Origin: Pelagicoccus sp.
GTDB taxonomy: Bacteria > Verrucomicrobiota > Verrucomicrobiia > Opitutales > Opitutaceae
DNA length: 64,000 nt
Assembly: GCA_028284635.1 (NCBI GenBank)
Contig: JANQRJ010000058.1
Span: 1 to 64,000, forward strand
Reading direction: 5' to 3'
Shown: piece by piece, positions 50,521 to 62,504 of the stretch
How positions within the stretch are numbered: the first letter of the stretch is position 1
Layout: each line of letters begins with the position of its first letter
Translations under genes and position numbers: made by a program
The notes under the pieces: model-generated
Seen by the model: the letters and a program-made list of their open reading frames with translations, nothing else
The model's database searches: none
Told to the model about the DNA's origin: nothing

Positions 50521-50653
50521 TTCTTTCCTCGATACAAATATCCTCGTATACTCGATTCCCCGAAAAGCAAAGCCGAGCTCGAGACCTGATTGGCAGAGTC
50601 CTGGTGAATCGCGATGGCACGCCTACAAACCAATCGCCAAATCGGCCAACTGA
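50510..50653 (+). pseudogene. Truncated vapC (PIN-domain toxin) remnant
   Basis: From the ATG at 50510 the frame reads MSADSFLDTNILVYSIP, the canonical start of a VapC PIN domain with the first catalytic Asp. It then loses family resemblance and stops after 47 codons at 50653. Another frame across 50570-50690 has RARDLIGRVLVNRDG, which looks like the continuing second helix, so a frameshift is likely. No later PIN acidic motifs are found before carB. Confidence 0.75.
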
Positions 50654-50863
50654 CTATTCTGAATCCCTTCTCCGAAATAGCATAGCAAAACCTCTCTTTA
50701 GGGAACGCGGAAAACCCTCTCGAGGGCCTCGCTATCGCAACGGTTCTCGCGGCCAAAAGCGCCGTCTCGCCACCGCTCCCAAATCCGCTTGCCATCAAGT
50801 CGCTCGCGCTTCTTTTCACCCTTGCCCAGCGCCCGACGGCTGCGCGCACTGCTACGAACAACC

Positions 50864-54103
<3,240 letters not shown>

Positions 54104-54132
54104 GGCCGAGCTGGCCTCCCCAAGAAATCCAT

Positions 54133-54171
54133 TTCCTGCAATTTGAAACTTCAAGTTTCAGATTGCAGGAA
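54133..54171. repeat. Hairpin after carB
   Basis: The arms ttcctgcaatttgaaactt and aagtttcagattgcaggaa pair over 19 bases with one mismatch and a one-base loop. It lies 30 bases after the carB stop and may serve as a terminator, though no T-run follows. Confidence 0.85.
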
Positions 54172-54313
54172 TGACAAACCGAGACCTCGAAAAAACGGTA
54201 TGCCTCGCTGGGAAAGCAACCAGCGGGCGCCTTGCTCGACCACCTCGAAACAATCAAACGACTCGACTGTTCTGCTCAGACCGAAGAGAACCTTCCTGCA
54301 CTTCGAAAGAACT

Positions 54314-55174
54314 ATGGCCCCCAGATCCCCACGCATCGTCGCACTGCTCTCTGGTCCCGACCAAAAGGGACTCGTCGCCAAGGTCTCCGGATGGATCTTC
54401 GAAAACGGCGGCAATATCATTCACGCGGACCAACATCGCGACCAGGAGGCCGGAGTCTTCTTCCAACGAGTCGAATGGTCGATCGACGACGGATCCGACC
54501 CACGCGAAATGACCAGCGCTTTCCAGGCTTGCGGCGATTCGCTCGGCATGAAAACGCAAGTCGCCATCTCCGGCCAAGCGCCAAGAGTCGCTATCTTCGT
54601 CTCGAAATTCGACCACTGTTTCCACGACCTCATTCTTCGCTGGAAGGCAGGCGAATTTCCCTGCGAGATCGCCCTCGTGGTTTCGAACCACCGCAACCTC
54701 GAAGCCGCATCCAAAAGCCACGGCATCCCCTTCCACTATATTCCCGTGACCAAGGAGAGCAAAGCCGAGGCCGAAGCCCAGCAGCTCGCCTTGCTCAAGC
54801 AGGAAGACATCGGCCTCGTCATCATGGCCCGCTACATGCAGATCCTGTCTCCAATTTTCTTGGACACTTTCGGCCAACCGACGATCAATATCCATCACTC
54901 CTTTCTCCCAGCCTTCGCTGGAGCCCGTCCCTACCACCAGGCCCACGCCAAAGGCGTCAAGCTCATCGGCGCCACCGCACACTACGCCACGCCCGACCTC
55001 GATCAAGGTCCTATCATCCACCAGGACGTGGCCCGCATCTCGCATCGCAACAGCGTGGAGGATCTCGTGCGCAAAGGCCGCGATCTCGAAAAGATGACCC
55101 TGGCCCAAGCCGTTCGCTGGCATCTCGAAAACCGAATCCTCGTCTACGACAACAAGACCGTCGTCTTCGACTAG
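54314..55174 (+). CDS. purU: Formyltetrahydrofolate deformylase
   Basis: This 286-residue enzyme hydrolyses 10-formyl-THF to formate and THF, balancing the one-carbon pool for purine synthesis. It has an N-terminal ACT domain (IVALLSGPDQKGLVAKVSGWIFENGGNI) and a formyltransferase-fold hydrolase domain. Catalytic Asn, His and Asp are in INIHHSFLPAFAGARPYHQAHAKG and HYATPDLDQGPIIHQD. The ATG at 54314 gives the normal length; a longer frame from 54143 reads back through the hairpin region. Confidence 0.96.
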   Translation: MAPRSPRIVALLSGPDQKGLVAKVSGWIFENGGNIIHADQHRDQEAGVFFQRVEWSIDDGSDPREMTSAFQACGDSLGMKTQVAISGQAPRVAIFVSKFDHCFHDLILRWKAGEFPCEIALVVSNHRNLEAASKSHGIPFHYIPVTKESKAEAEAQQLALLKQEDIGLVIMARYMQILSPIFLDTFGQPTINIHHSFLPAFAGARPYHQAHAKGVKLIGATAHYATPDLDQGPIIHQDVARISHRNSVEDLVRKGRDLEKMTLAQAVRWHLENRILVYDNKTVVFD

Positions 55175-55507
55175 CCCATCCATCGTTTGGCTAAGCGTAG
55201 CGCGGAACTTCAGCCCGCGCTGGCAGTGCGGCTCTCGTCATCTCTCTCCTCATCTTCATCCTCATCCCAGGATAAAGATGAGGATGAAGAAGAGGATGAG
55301 GATGAGAAACAACGCGGCCGCGGGCTGAAGCTCCGCGCTACGGCTTGCGGGAAACCGCGGCCGAATTGGTCGATTTTGACCAAACGGGCAGTTTTCTTCG
55401 AGCAGTTCCCCGGCTACCGCAGTCGATAGAGAGCAATTGCTAGCGCTTCTCGCAAGGGGGCGCGATCCATGCTGGGGAAGAACCCCAACAGTTCAGCTCA
55501 CACTACC
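55175..55507. other. Repeat-rich leader of the second TonB receptor
   Basis: This 333-base gap contains the composite repeat at 55196-55343 and then about 160 bases with no gene. The promoter of the TonB receptor should lie between 55344 and 55507. Confidence 0.5.
55196..55343. repeat. Composite nested repeat upstream of the TonB receptor
   Basis: Outer arms cgtagcgcggaacttcagcc and cgggctgaagctccgcgcta enclose a GATGAGGATGA-type palindrome (ttcatcctcatcccaggata...). An inverted copy of the inner core lies downstream of the receptor at 57987-58128. Confidence 0.88.
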
Positions 55508-57976
55508 ATGCAAAAAAGATGTCTACTTACCATGGCTGGTTTGGTTGCGGCTGCCCACGCGGCCTTTCTCAACGCCCAAACCAACGCCCCCATCCAATCG
55601 GATGTAACCGTCTACGAGAGCTTTTCCGTGGTCGGTCGCGTCACCGAGCCGTATCAGGCTGTCGGATACGACAACGTCCTCGCCTCCACCTCGATCACGC
55701 GCGACGCTCTACAGGCAGCTCCTTCCGGACTCAGCGGACTGAAGATGCTAGAAGGCGTGCCCGGCGTCGTCATGACGAACTCCGACGCTCTCGGCCTCTA
55801 CGAATTCGGCAACCAAGTCCTCGTACGAGCCTTCGGCTTCCAGCAACTCGGCTTTTCGCTGGACGGCATCCCCATGGGACGCTCCGCCGCATTTGGAGGC
55901 AGCCCTATCTATCGCTACGTCGACAACGAGAACCTCTCCAAGATCGACGTTAACCAAGGCGCCGCCGACGTTACCGTGCCAAGCTATACCGCGCTCGGAG
56001 CTTCGATGCGCTACTTCACCGACGAACCGAAGGATGAATTCGGCGGACAGATCGTCACATCGGTAGGCGACAACAACTACCTGCGCGGCTTCCTGCGAAT
56101 CGACACCGGCCCCATCACGGAAAACCTCAAAGCCTACTTCAGCTACTCGAAGATCAGCGCCGACATGTGGCGCGGGCCCAATCAGAACGACCGCGAACAC
56201 GGCGAAGCGAAGTTCGTCTTCGACGCAACTGAGAAGCTTCAGCTACGTCTCACGGCAGTGTACAACAATTTCAACGACGGAGACTTCCGTTTCCAAAGCG
56301 ATGGACAAGTCGCCACCTACGGCCGCGAATTCGACTACGTCGAATACATTCCCGTACCGCCAGGCATCACCGCCGCGACCGACGAAGTCAGCTACGACTA
56401 CGATGCAGCCTACGCCGCCTGGGACGCGAACCCACGCGTCGGCGGCTTGGGCGGCAGCTCTTTCTTCACGCTCGCGCCAGACGGCATCCCCGACTACCTG
56501 CAGGAAAAGATGCAAGCTCGCGATGGCGAAGGCAACCCCACGGGTTCCATCATCTCGACTCCAGCGGATGAAAACGGCATGCGCGTCGCCGACGAATATC
56601 GCGGCCACATCAACGCGCGGCGCGATACGCTGATAGGACTTTCTGGCGAATACGCCGTTTCGGACACCGTAAACATCGATGGCACGCTCTACTACGAAGA
56701 CAAATCGGGCGACGGCGTCAGCTACGACGACTTCGACGGAGAGATTGAGCACTTCATCCGGCAGACCAGCCTCGGCTTCGATCACGATGCCCCCAACGGC
56801 GTCCTCTGGGGACTCACTTCGCTCGATGGAGACCGCGCCGGGATCCGCCTCGCCACCGAATTCGAACTCGAGAACCAGACCATCCAGCTCGGCTTTTGGT
56901 ACGAAGAGGACGAGTTCACCCGCAACACGAACCGCTACAACATCCGCAACGGACTCGCCCAGCCCGAACCGCTCTTCGATAGCCGCGTCTTCGCCCGGCG
57001 CAACTTCACCCAAACCACCGACGTCACGCAATTCTGGATACAGGATACCATCAGTCTGGCCGAGGACCGACTGAAAGTCGTAGTGGGAGCCAAGGCCCTC
57101 GACATTGGCGCCCAAATCCAAGGCTACAGAAACGTAGAGGACTACGACGTCTGGAGCGTGATATACCCTGACTTCACGGGGGCCGATCTCGATGTCGGAT
57201 GGAGCGACTCGTTCCTGCCGACCGTAGGAGCCACCTACAATCTCAATGATCGCTACCAGCTCTTCGGCTCTTTCTCCGAGTCTATGGCCAGCCCGACTGC
57301 CGAGTCGGAAAACGTACTCGGACTCGGCGATCCGCGAAACTACGTCGCTCCCGACGCCCCCACCGCAACCAACTTCGACATCGGCATCCGCACCAACGCC
57401 AACAACTTCAGCTCCTCGTTCGCGTTCTACTACACGGACTTCGGCAACAAGCTGGAGAACGTCGGATTCTTCGACGTGGCGCAAAACGAAACCTTCGATC
57501 GCTGGGAAACCGTCGGCAGCATAGAAGCCTACGGCCTCGAAGCCGCTTTCACCTATCTACCGATCGGGTTGACCGAAAATCTCGCCATCACCGGTTCATT
57601 CCTGTTCGGCGAGTCCAAGTACAAGGATGATCGCGGCGGACGCGAAGGCAACACGGTCACCGGCACGCCCGACTGGTCCGGCTACCTTTCCGCAACCTAC
57701 ACGCCGACTCGCTTCCTCACCTTGAACCTCAGCGCCAACCACATGGGAGAGCGTCCACGCAACAGCTCAAACACCCGCATAGCCGAGGCCTACACGACAG
57801 TCTCCGCCTACATCGAACTCAAGGGAGCGGCCTTCAGCGAAGATCTCGAACCCTTCAAGCTTCGCCTCAACGCTACGAATCTCGGCGACGAAGAAGCCTT
57901 TGGAAACATCTTCTCCACCGGCGGCCGAGTCATCCAGGATCGCTTCGTCCAGCTAAGCCTCATAGCCGACTTCTAA
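55508..57976 (+). CDS. TonB-dependent outer-membrane receptor
   Basis: This 822-residue outer-membrane protein has a signal peptide (CLLTMAGLVAAAHAAFLNAQ). The plug domain (about residues 45-190) contains APSGLSGLKMLEGVPGVVM, VLVRAFGFQQLGFSLDGIPMGRS and IDVNQGAADVTVPSYTALG. A 22-strand-type barrel follows and ends GGRVIQDRFVQLSLIADF with the terminal Phe typical of barrel assembly. I chose the ATG at 55508 for the signal peptide. The substrate is unknown. The gene is bracketed by inverted composite repeats. Confidence 0.9.
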   Translation: MQKRCLLTMAGLVAAAHAAFLNAQTNAPIQSDVTVYESFSVVGRVTEPYQAVGYDNVLASTSITRDALQAAPSGLSGLKMLEGVPGVVMTNSDALGLYEFGNQVLVRAFGFQQLGFSLDGIPMGRSAAFGGSPIYRYVDNENLSKIDVNQGAADVTVPSYTALGASMRYFTDEPKDEFGGQIVTSVGDNNYLRGFLRIDTGPITENLKAYFSYSKISADMWRGPNQNDREHGEAKFVFDATEKLQLRLTAVYNNFNDGDFRFQSDGQVATYGREFDYVEYIPVPPGITAATDEVSYDYDAAYAAWDANPRVGGLGGSSFFTLAPDGIPDYLQEKMQARDGEGNPTGSIISTPADENGMRVADEYRGHINARRDTLIGLSGEYAVSDTVNIDGTLYYEDKSGDGVSYDDFDGEIEHFIRQTSLGFDHDAPNGVLWGLTSLDGDRAGIRLATEFELENQTIQLGFWYEEDEFTRNTNRYNIRNGLAQPEPLFDSRVFARRNFTQTTDVTQFWIQDTISLAEDRLKVVVGAKALDIGAQIQGYRNVEDYDVWSVIYPDFTGADLDVGWSDSFLPTVGATYNLNDRYQLFGSFSESMASPTAESENVLGLGDPRNYVAPDAPTATNFDIGIRTNANNFSSSFAFYYTDFGNKLENVGFFDVAQNETFDRWETVGSIEAYGLEAAFTYLPIGLTENLAITGSFLFGESKYKDDRGGREGNTVTGTPDWSGYLSATYTPTRFLTLNLSANHMGERPRNSSNTRIAEAYTTVSAYIELKGAAFSEDLEPFKLRLNATNLGDEEAFGNIFSTGGRVIQDRFVQLSLIADF

Positions 57977-57986
57977 CGCATCTTTT

Positions 57987-58128
57987 CGTAGCGCGGAGCC
58001 CACAGAGCGGGACCGCGTCCGTTACGTTTCTCATCCTCATCCTCTTCTGCATCCTTATCTTTATCCTGGGATGAGGAAGGGAGATGATGAGGGCGAATCC
58101 TGCACGCAGGCTGAAGCTACGCTTTACG
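57987..58128. repeat. Composite nested repeat downstream of the TonB receptor, inverted copy
   Basis: Read on the minus strand, the core cctcatcccaggataaagat and aggatgaggatgagaaac matches the upstream copy at 55196-55343 almost base for base. Outer arms are again of the GTAGCGCGG family but more decayed. Confidence 0.85.
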
Positions 58129-58151
58129 ACAATGCCACCCAAGGCGCGACA

Positions 58152-58721
58152 CTAGTCCGCCTTGGACTGCATCTCTTCTGGATTCACCGACATGTTCGCC
58201 ACATCGTCGTCGGTGAGATTCTCGTCGACATTCGAGCTAATGCGATCAGCCACGAGCTGGCGAATCGCCGGATTCCAGACTCCAAGCTGTTCCGAGGTTG
58301 CAAGCTCCTGAGCCTTGGCCAAGGCGGTGTCTTCGCCAGCTTCCGATGGGGACCAGCGAGCGAAACCATGCCGCACCAAAGCTGCGTTCACATACTCGTC
58401 CGCCATCGAATAGAGCTCCCCGACCAACAGGTCGGAAGTTCCCGACTCGCGAACCACGATCTTAACCCGCTGACCCCGAACGTTCTCCTCGAGAAATGCG
58501 AAGATCTTCTCGTCCAGCATTTCGCCATCCGATGCGGGGACGATTCCGAAAAGCTTCACTACGACCGACTTGCCATCGCCGAAGTCGACAGCCAGGGCGT
58601 CCTTTTTCAAGACATCCTTGACGATGCCCTCGCGAACCGGTTGGGCCGCATTCTTGCTCAACAAGAGGTACATCACGAAGATGACCAGGGCGACAACGAC
58701 GAGGATGGGGATTATTGACAT
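58152..58721 (-). CDS. Membrane-anchored staphylococcal-nuclease-like protein
   Basis: This 189-residue protein has an N-terminal transmembrane helix (IIPILVVVALVIFVMYLLLS). An OB-fold of the SNc type follows: VREGIVKDVLKKDALAVDFGDGKSVVVKLFGIVPA, RGQRVKIVVRESGTSDLLVGELY, and EYVNAALVRHGFARW, the usual end of the fold. The catalytic Arg/Glu residues of active thermonuclease are not clearly conserved (the DxxxR region reads GELYSMADE), so catalysis is doubtful. The C-terminus has a helical acidic tail. Confidence 0.75.
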   Translation of the reverse strand: MSIIPILVVVALVIFVMYLLLSKNAAQPVREGIVKDVLKKDALAVDFGDGKSVVVKLFGIVPASDGEMLDEKIFAFLEENVRGQRVKIVVRESGTSDLLVGELYSMADEYVNAALVRHGFARWSPSEAGEDTALAKAQELATSEQLGVWNPAIRQLVADRISSNVDENLTDDDVANMSVNPEEMQSKAD

Positions 58722-59008
58722 GATATAGAGCGTTCGAAGACCAAACCTCGCTACCGAAAATTCGGGGCAAAGCCGTTATAGGTCACTAGGACTATCGGCA
58801 GCAGACTAGGCGAACTTGAGCCCAATTACTCACCCCCATCCCGATCCAGTACGACTGGAAGCCGATCTCTCCCGAGGAACGCAAGCGGCAACGACAGGAT
58901 CATGGGCGCGAAGCTGCTCGAACGAAGACGTTCAGCGCAAGAAAAAGACCTGCAAACTTAGCCCTTCACTCCATGCCATGCCACAGCATAGCCTTCCGCC
59001 TCTCGTCC
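58722..59008. other. Divergent intergenic region
   Basis: This 287-base gap lies between the SNase-like gene (-) and the RNA methyltransferase gene (+). I see no gene, repeat of the listed families or strong hairpin. Promoters for both genes are expected here. Confidence 0.4.
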
Positions 59009-59833
59009 ATGCCCAACGTCGAAAGAATAACCAGCCTGCAAAATCCGCGCGTCAAGAACCTCGTGAAGCTGCGTGAACGCCGAGCCCGCGACAAGCAAGG
59101 CCTCTTCATCGCCGAAGGCTATCGAGCCATCTCCCGCGCAGCGGAAAAAGGCCGCTTCCCTTCCGAGCTCTATTACTGCCCCGACTGCTTTCTCGGCAAA
59201 AACGAGACTGCCCTGATCCAAAACTGCGCCGCGAAAGACACCCAGCTCTTCGAGCTCGCCAAACCCGCTTTCGAAAAAGTCTCCTACCGAGATCGCCCCG
59301 AGGGCCTACTCGCCGTAATGCCCCAGTGGAGCCATCGACTCCAGGACATCGCCCTAAGCGACCCACCCTTCCTCCTCGTCGTCGAAGCCATCGAAAAGCC
59401 CGGCAATCTCGGCACCATTCTCCGATCCGCCGACGCCGCAGGAGTCGATGCCGTAATATGCTGCGACTCCGTAACCGACCTATTCAACCCCAACGTCGTA
59501 CGCTCCTCCACTGGCGTTCTCTTCTCCATGCCTGCCGTCTCCGTCAGCACCATCGAAGCGATCGACTGGCTTCAAAAGCTCGGCATCCAAACCGTGGCCA
59601 CTACCCCGCACACGAATACCCTGCACAGCGAAACCTGCCTCACTGGCCCCCTCGCGATCGTTATGGGCAGCGAGCAATTCGGCCTCTCCGAAACCTGGCT
59701 GGAAGCCTGCAACCGAAAAGTCCGCATCCCCATGGCCGGCCAAGCCGATTCCCTCAACGTCGCCATGGCCACCCTCGTCACCCTTTTCGAAGCGGTGAGG
59801 CAGAGAGAGGTCGCTTCGCGCCCAGGTAATTAG
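59009..59833 (+). CDS. TrmH/SpoU-family RNA 2'-O-methyltransferase
   Basis: This 274-residue SPOUT enzyme has an N-terminal substrate-binding domain (ERITSLQNPRVKNLVKLRERRARDKQGLFIAEGYRAI). The knotted C-terminal SPOUT domain has motif 1 EKPGNLGTILRSADAAG, motif 2 LAIVMGSEQFGLSETWL and motif 3 IPMAGQADSLNVAMATLVTLFEA. It probably methylates a ribose in rRNA or tRNA; the target cannot be named. I chose the ATG at 59009 (MPNVERITS) as the start consistent with the family. Confidence 0.92.
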   Translation: MPNVERITSLQNPRVKNLVKLRERRARDKQGLFIAEGYRAISRAAEKGRFPSELYYCPDCFLGKNETALIQNCAAKDTQLFELAKPAFEKVSYRDRPEGLLAVMPQWSHRLQDIALSDPPFLLVVEAIEKPGNLGTILRSADAAGVDAVICCDSVTDLFNPNVVRSSTGVLFSMPAVSVSTIEAIDWLQKLGIQTVATTPHTNTLHSETCLTGPLAIVMGSEQFGLSETWLEACNRKVRIPMAGQADSLNVAMATLVTLFEAVRQREVASRPGN

Positions 59834-59899
59834 CTGTTAGCCATTTAGTCCGTAGCCGGTTCTTTCGACTATGGACTAAAAAGCTAACGCCTAAACCCC
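59834..59899. repeat. TTTAGTCCGTAGCC repeat between convergent genes
   Basis: The arms tagccatttagtccgtagcc and ctatggactaaaaagctaac are imperfect inverted copies. The repeat separates the RNA methyltransferase gene from the metal permease and resembles 14884-14965. Confidence 0.65.
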
Positions 59900-60822
59900 T
59901 CGCGCGCGACGCGCGTCACGCAGCGGGAAGCCCACGCCGCCAGAAACATCCCGAAGATCACCACGCTGATCGAAGCGGCGGTAGAAGCATCCAGCCACAA
60001 GGCCAGGTGCAGGCCGAGAAACGCGCTTAGCAAAGCGATCAGCAAAGTCAGCCCCAGGATCACCGGTAAACGATCCGAAAGCAGCGAAGCCGTCGTCGCA
60101 GGAAAGATCAGCATCGCGATCACCAGCACAGCTCCAACCGCCTCAAAAGCGCTCACCACCACGACCGCCAGCAGTGCCATCAGAGCGTGATGGATCACCG
60201 CTGGACTGACTCCCATGGAACGGGCCAGTCCCGGGTCGAAAGAGCTCAGAAGCAGCGGCCGATAGAAAACCGCCACCAGAACCATCACGGCAAGCGTTAC
60301 CGCTCCCATACGCAAAACCGAGTTCGGCGCTTCAAACAGACCGAGAAACGCAACAGGCGTCTCGAAGATCACATGCTCGAGCTCGCCGTACAGCACGCAA
60401 TCCACATCCAGATCCACGTTCTCCCCATAAAGCGACACCAGCACTACGCCAAACGCGAAGAGCGTGGTAAAAACGATGCCCAATGCAGCATCCGTTTTGA
60501 TGCGCGACTTCTGATGTATCAGCTCGATCAATACTGTGGTCAGCACTCCAGCTCCCAAAGCTCCAAGAAACATAGGCAGCGTATCCCGACTTTGCGATAC
60601 GAGAAAGGCGATCACGATGCCAGGCAGCACGCTGTGACTGATCGCATCCCCCACCAAAGCCATGCGGCGCCAGACGATAAACGTCCCGAGAAAGCCGCAA
60701 GCCGCCGTCACCAAGAAACCCATAGCGAAGATCCACAAAAACGAATCCAGGTACTCCGTCCAAGGCTCCACGAAAACCTGTTGAAAGTCGAAAGGCGGAA
60801 TAAGCTGCTTCCAAAACTCCAT
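59884..60822 (-). CDS. Metal ABC transporter permease (ABC-3 family)
   Basis: This inner-membrane permease of the ZnuB/MntB group has 312 residues and eight or nine helices. Family segments include FLGTFIVWRRMALVGDAISHSVLPGIVIAFL, GVLTTVLIELIHQKSRIKTDAALGIVFTTLFA and HHALMALLAVVVVSAFEAVGAVLVIAMLIFPATTASLL. It lies 16 bases after the fused permease, in an operon with the ATPase. The metal (Mn, Zn or Fe) cannot be told apart by sequence alone. No substrate-binding protein is adjacent. Confidence 0.92.
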   Translation of the reverse strand: MEFWKQLIPPFDFQQVFVEPWTEYLDSFLWIFAMGFLVTAACGFLGTFIVWRRMALVGDAISHSVLPGIVIAFLVSQSRDTLPMFLGALGAGVLTTVLIELIHQKSRIKTDAALGIVFTTLFAFGVVLVSLYGENVDLDVDCVLYGELEHVIFETPVAFLGLFEAPNSVLRMGAVTLAVMVLVAVFYRPLLLSSFDPGLARSMGVSPAVIHHALMALLAVVVVSAFEAVGAVLVIAMLIFPATTASLLSDRLPVILGLTLLIALLSAFLGLHLALWLDASTAASISVVIFGMFLAAWASRCVTRVAREGFRR

Positions 60823-60838
60823 CGTATCCGTTCCTTTC

Positions 60839-62485
60839 CTACGAACCCGGCATTCGATAGCCGGAAGGCGGCTCCGGCGAAGGCGTCTTGACCAGCGACC
60901 GCTGCAAATCCGCTAGACTAGGGATAAGCTTCCCATGCGGATCCTGGGATGGATAGTCCAACAGGCGCTCCAGCCGGCGCACCGTATCCTCGCCCAAAAC
61001 GTGCTCGATGACCTCCGCATCATCATGCACGTGGTCCGGTTCGTAGGCCGCCTGATTCGTCAGATAAAGCTCCCACAAACGGTGGTTGCGAATCACCGCG
61101 CAAGCCCGCAGCCATCCATCCGGATTCAGCAGAGCCTCAGACTTAGCGCCGCTCTCTTGAATATCGCAAAGGCCAGCCGAAACCAGTTCCCTCACCCGTC
61201 TCTTCGCTTCCTCCGCAGTTTCGCCCATACGCTCCGCCAGCTGCGATAGTCCGACCCCCTCTCCCACGAAACCACGCTCCTCACGGACATGGTAGATAGC
61301 CTTGAGCGTATTCTCGTTTAGGATACGATGATCTCGGGTCTTACGCTTGCGCCACCGGGAAAACAATCCGTGACGCGGCGAGAGAAAGAAGCAAAGACAG
61401 AAAACGAAACTCGAGGCCAAAACCATAAGTGGGCCTGTAGGCAGGCTGTTTCCAAAAAAGGAAAGAAACGCCCCCAAGCTTCCGGAAAGCACCCCAAACA
61501 CGCTAGCGATGATCAGCATCCGATGCATCCGATCCGTCAGCAGATAGGCGGAAGCCGCCGGGATCACCAACATCGCCGAAACCAGTACGGCGCCCACCGC
61601 CTGAAGCGAAACGACCACCGTAAAGGCGAGCAGCAACATCAGCAGATAGTGAAAAAGGCCTGTCGGAAGCCCCAGTCCTCGGGCGAAGCCTACATCGAAG
61701 CTGCCCAACAGAAACTGCCGATAGAAAACCGTCACCAACAGGATCGAAGCCAAAGCCACGCCACCCATCATCCAGACCTCGACACTGGAAAGAGCCGCTA
61801 CCTGACCAAAGAGAAACTTGTCCAGGCCGGACTGCGTTCCAGTAGGCATCGCCTGTATCCGATTCATCAGGACAACCCCTAGTCCATAGAACCCAGCAAG
61901 CACCATGCCCAACGAGCTGTCCTCCTTTATGTGCGTCGTCTTCTTGATCAGCTGCACGAGGACCGTTCCCAGAAGCCCAGCCAACGTAGCCCCGACGAAA
62001 ATCGCCACGGGATCCTTGTACCCGGATACCAAATACCCGATAGCCACCCCCGGAAGCACCGCATGCGAAAGCGTATCCCCAAACAGCGAAAGCTTGCGCA
62101 CCACGATAAAGCTGCCCAGCAAACCGCAACTCACTCCGAGAAAAACCGAGCCCAGCAGAGCCAATCTCACGATCTCGTCCTGCAGCGTAAAGAAGCGCGC
62201 GAACTGCTCCCCAAAGTCGAGCGACTCCAAATCGCCGATTTTCGCAGCACGGGCCGAGGATACGACCAGCAAGGCCAAGGCCAGTCCCACCACGTAGCGC
62301 GGAGCTTCAGCCCATGTCACGCTTGCCGACTCCACCAGCTTTGTAGGGCCGGCGCTTGCGCCGCGCCGCGGCAGCCCGATCCTGCAGCGTTTTCCTGCAC
62401 TGCGGCATGGCGCGAGCGCCAGCCCTACAAAGCTGCCCAAGCGCCGAACCACATTCCGCGCTACGTACTCGAAAAACGCTGTCAT
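60839..62485 (-). CDS. Metal ABC transporter permease fused to a DtxR/MntR-like regulatory domain
   Basis: The first part is an ABC-3 permease (LGVSCGLLGSFIVVRKLSLFGDTLSHAVLPGVAIGYL, TTHIKEDSSLGMVLAGFYGLG, LQAVGAVLVSAMLVIPAASAYLL). After about residue 385 comes a winged-helix (LKAIYHVREERGFVGEGVGLSQLAERM) and a DtxR-type dimerisation and metal-binding region (HVHDDAEVIEHVLGEDTVRRLERLL, PHGKLIP). The start is uncertain. From the ATG at 62485 the leader MTAFFEYV is split from VVGLALALLVVSSARA by 57 in-frame codons of nested repeat. A GTG just after the repeat (near 62293) is an alternative. The gene overlaps or abuts the ATPase gene upstream. Confidence 0.85.
   Translation of the reverse strand: MTAFFEYVARNVVRRLGSFVGLALAPCRSAGKRCRIGLPRRGASAGPTKLVESASVTWAEAPRYVVGLALALLVVSSARAAKIGDLESLDFGEQFARFFTLQDEIVRLALLGSVFLGVSCGLLGSFIVVRKLSLFGDTLSHAVLPGVAIGYLVSGYKDPVAIFVGATLAGLLGTVLVQLIKKTTHIKEDSSLGMVLAGFYGLGVVLMNRIQAMPTGTQSGLDKFLFGQVAALSSVEVWMMGGVALASILLVTVFYRQFLLGSFDVGFARGLGLPTGLFHYLLMLLLAFTVVVSLQAVGAVLVSAMLVIPAASAYLLTDRMHRMLIIASVFGVLSGSLGAFLSFFGNSLPTGPLMVLASSFVFCLCFFLSPRHGLFSRWRKRKTRDHRILNENTLKAIYHVREERGFVGEGVGLSQLAERMGETAEEAKRRVRELVSAGLCDIQESGAKSEALLNPDGWLRACAVIRNHRLWELYLTNQAAYEPDHVHDDAEVIEHVLGEDTVRRLERLLDYPSQDPHGKLIPSLADLQRSLVKTPSPEPPSGYRMPGS
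62293..62465. repeat. Nested repeat in the leader of the metal permease gene
   Basis: The outer tips cgtagcgcggagcttcagcc and ccgcgctacg are of the GTAGCGCGG family. Inside, at 62339-62432, is a second inverted pair, ctttgtagggccggcgcttg and its partner gcgccagccctacaaag. The insertion adds 57 codons without breaking the frame. Confidence 0.88.
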
Positions 62486-62504
62486 TCCGGAACCCACGTC
62501 TTGA

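Noticed and set aside
56243..57484. Minus-strand frame of 413 codons opposite the second TonB receptor
   Set aside because: It is a shadow frame without recognisable motifs.
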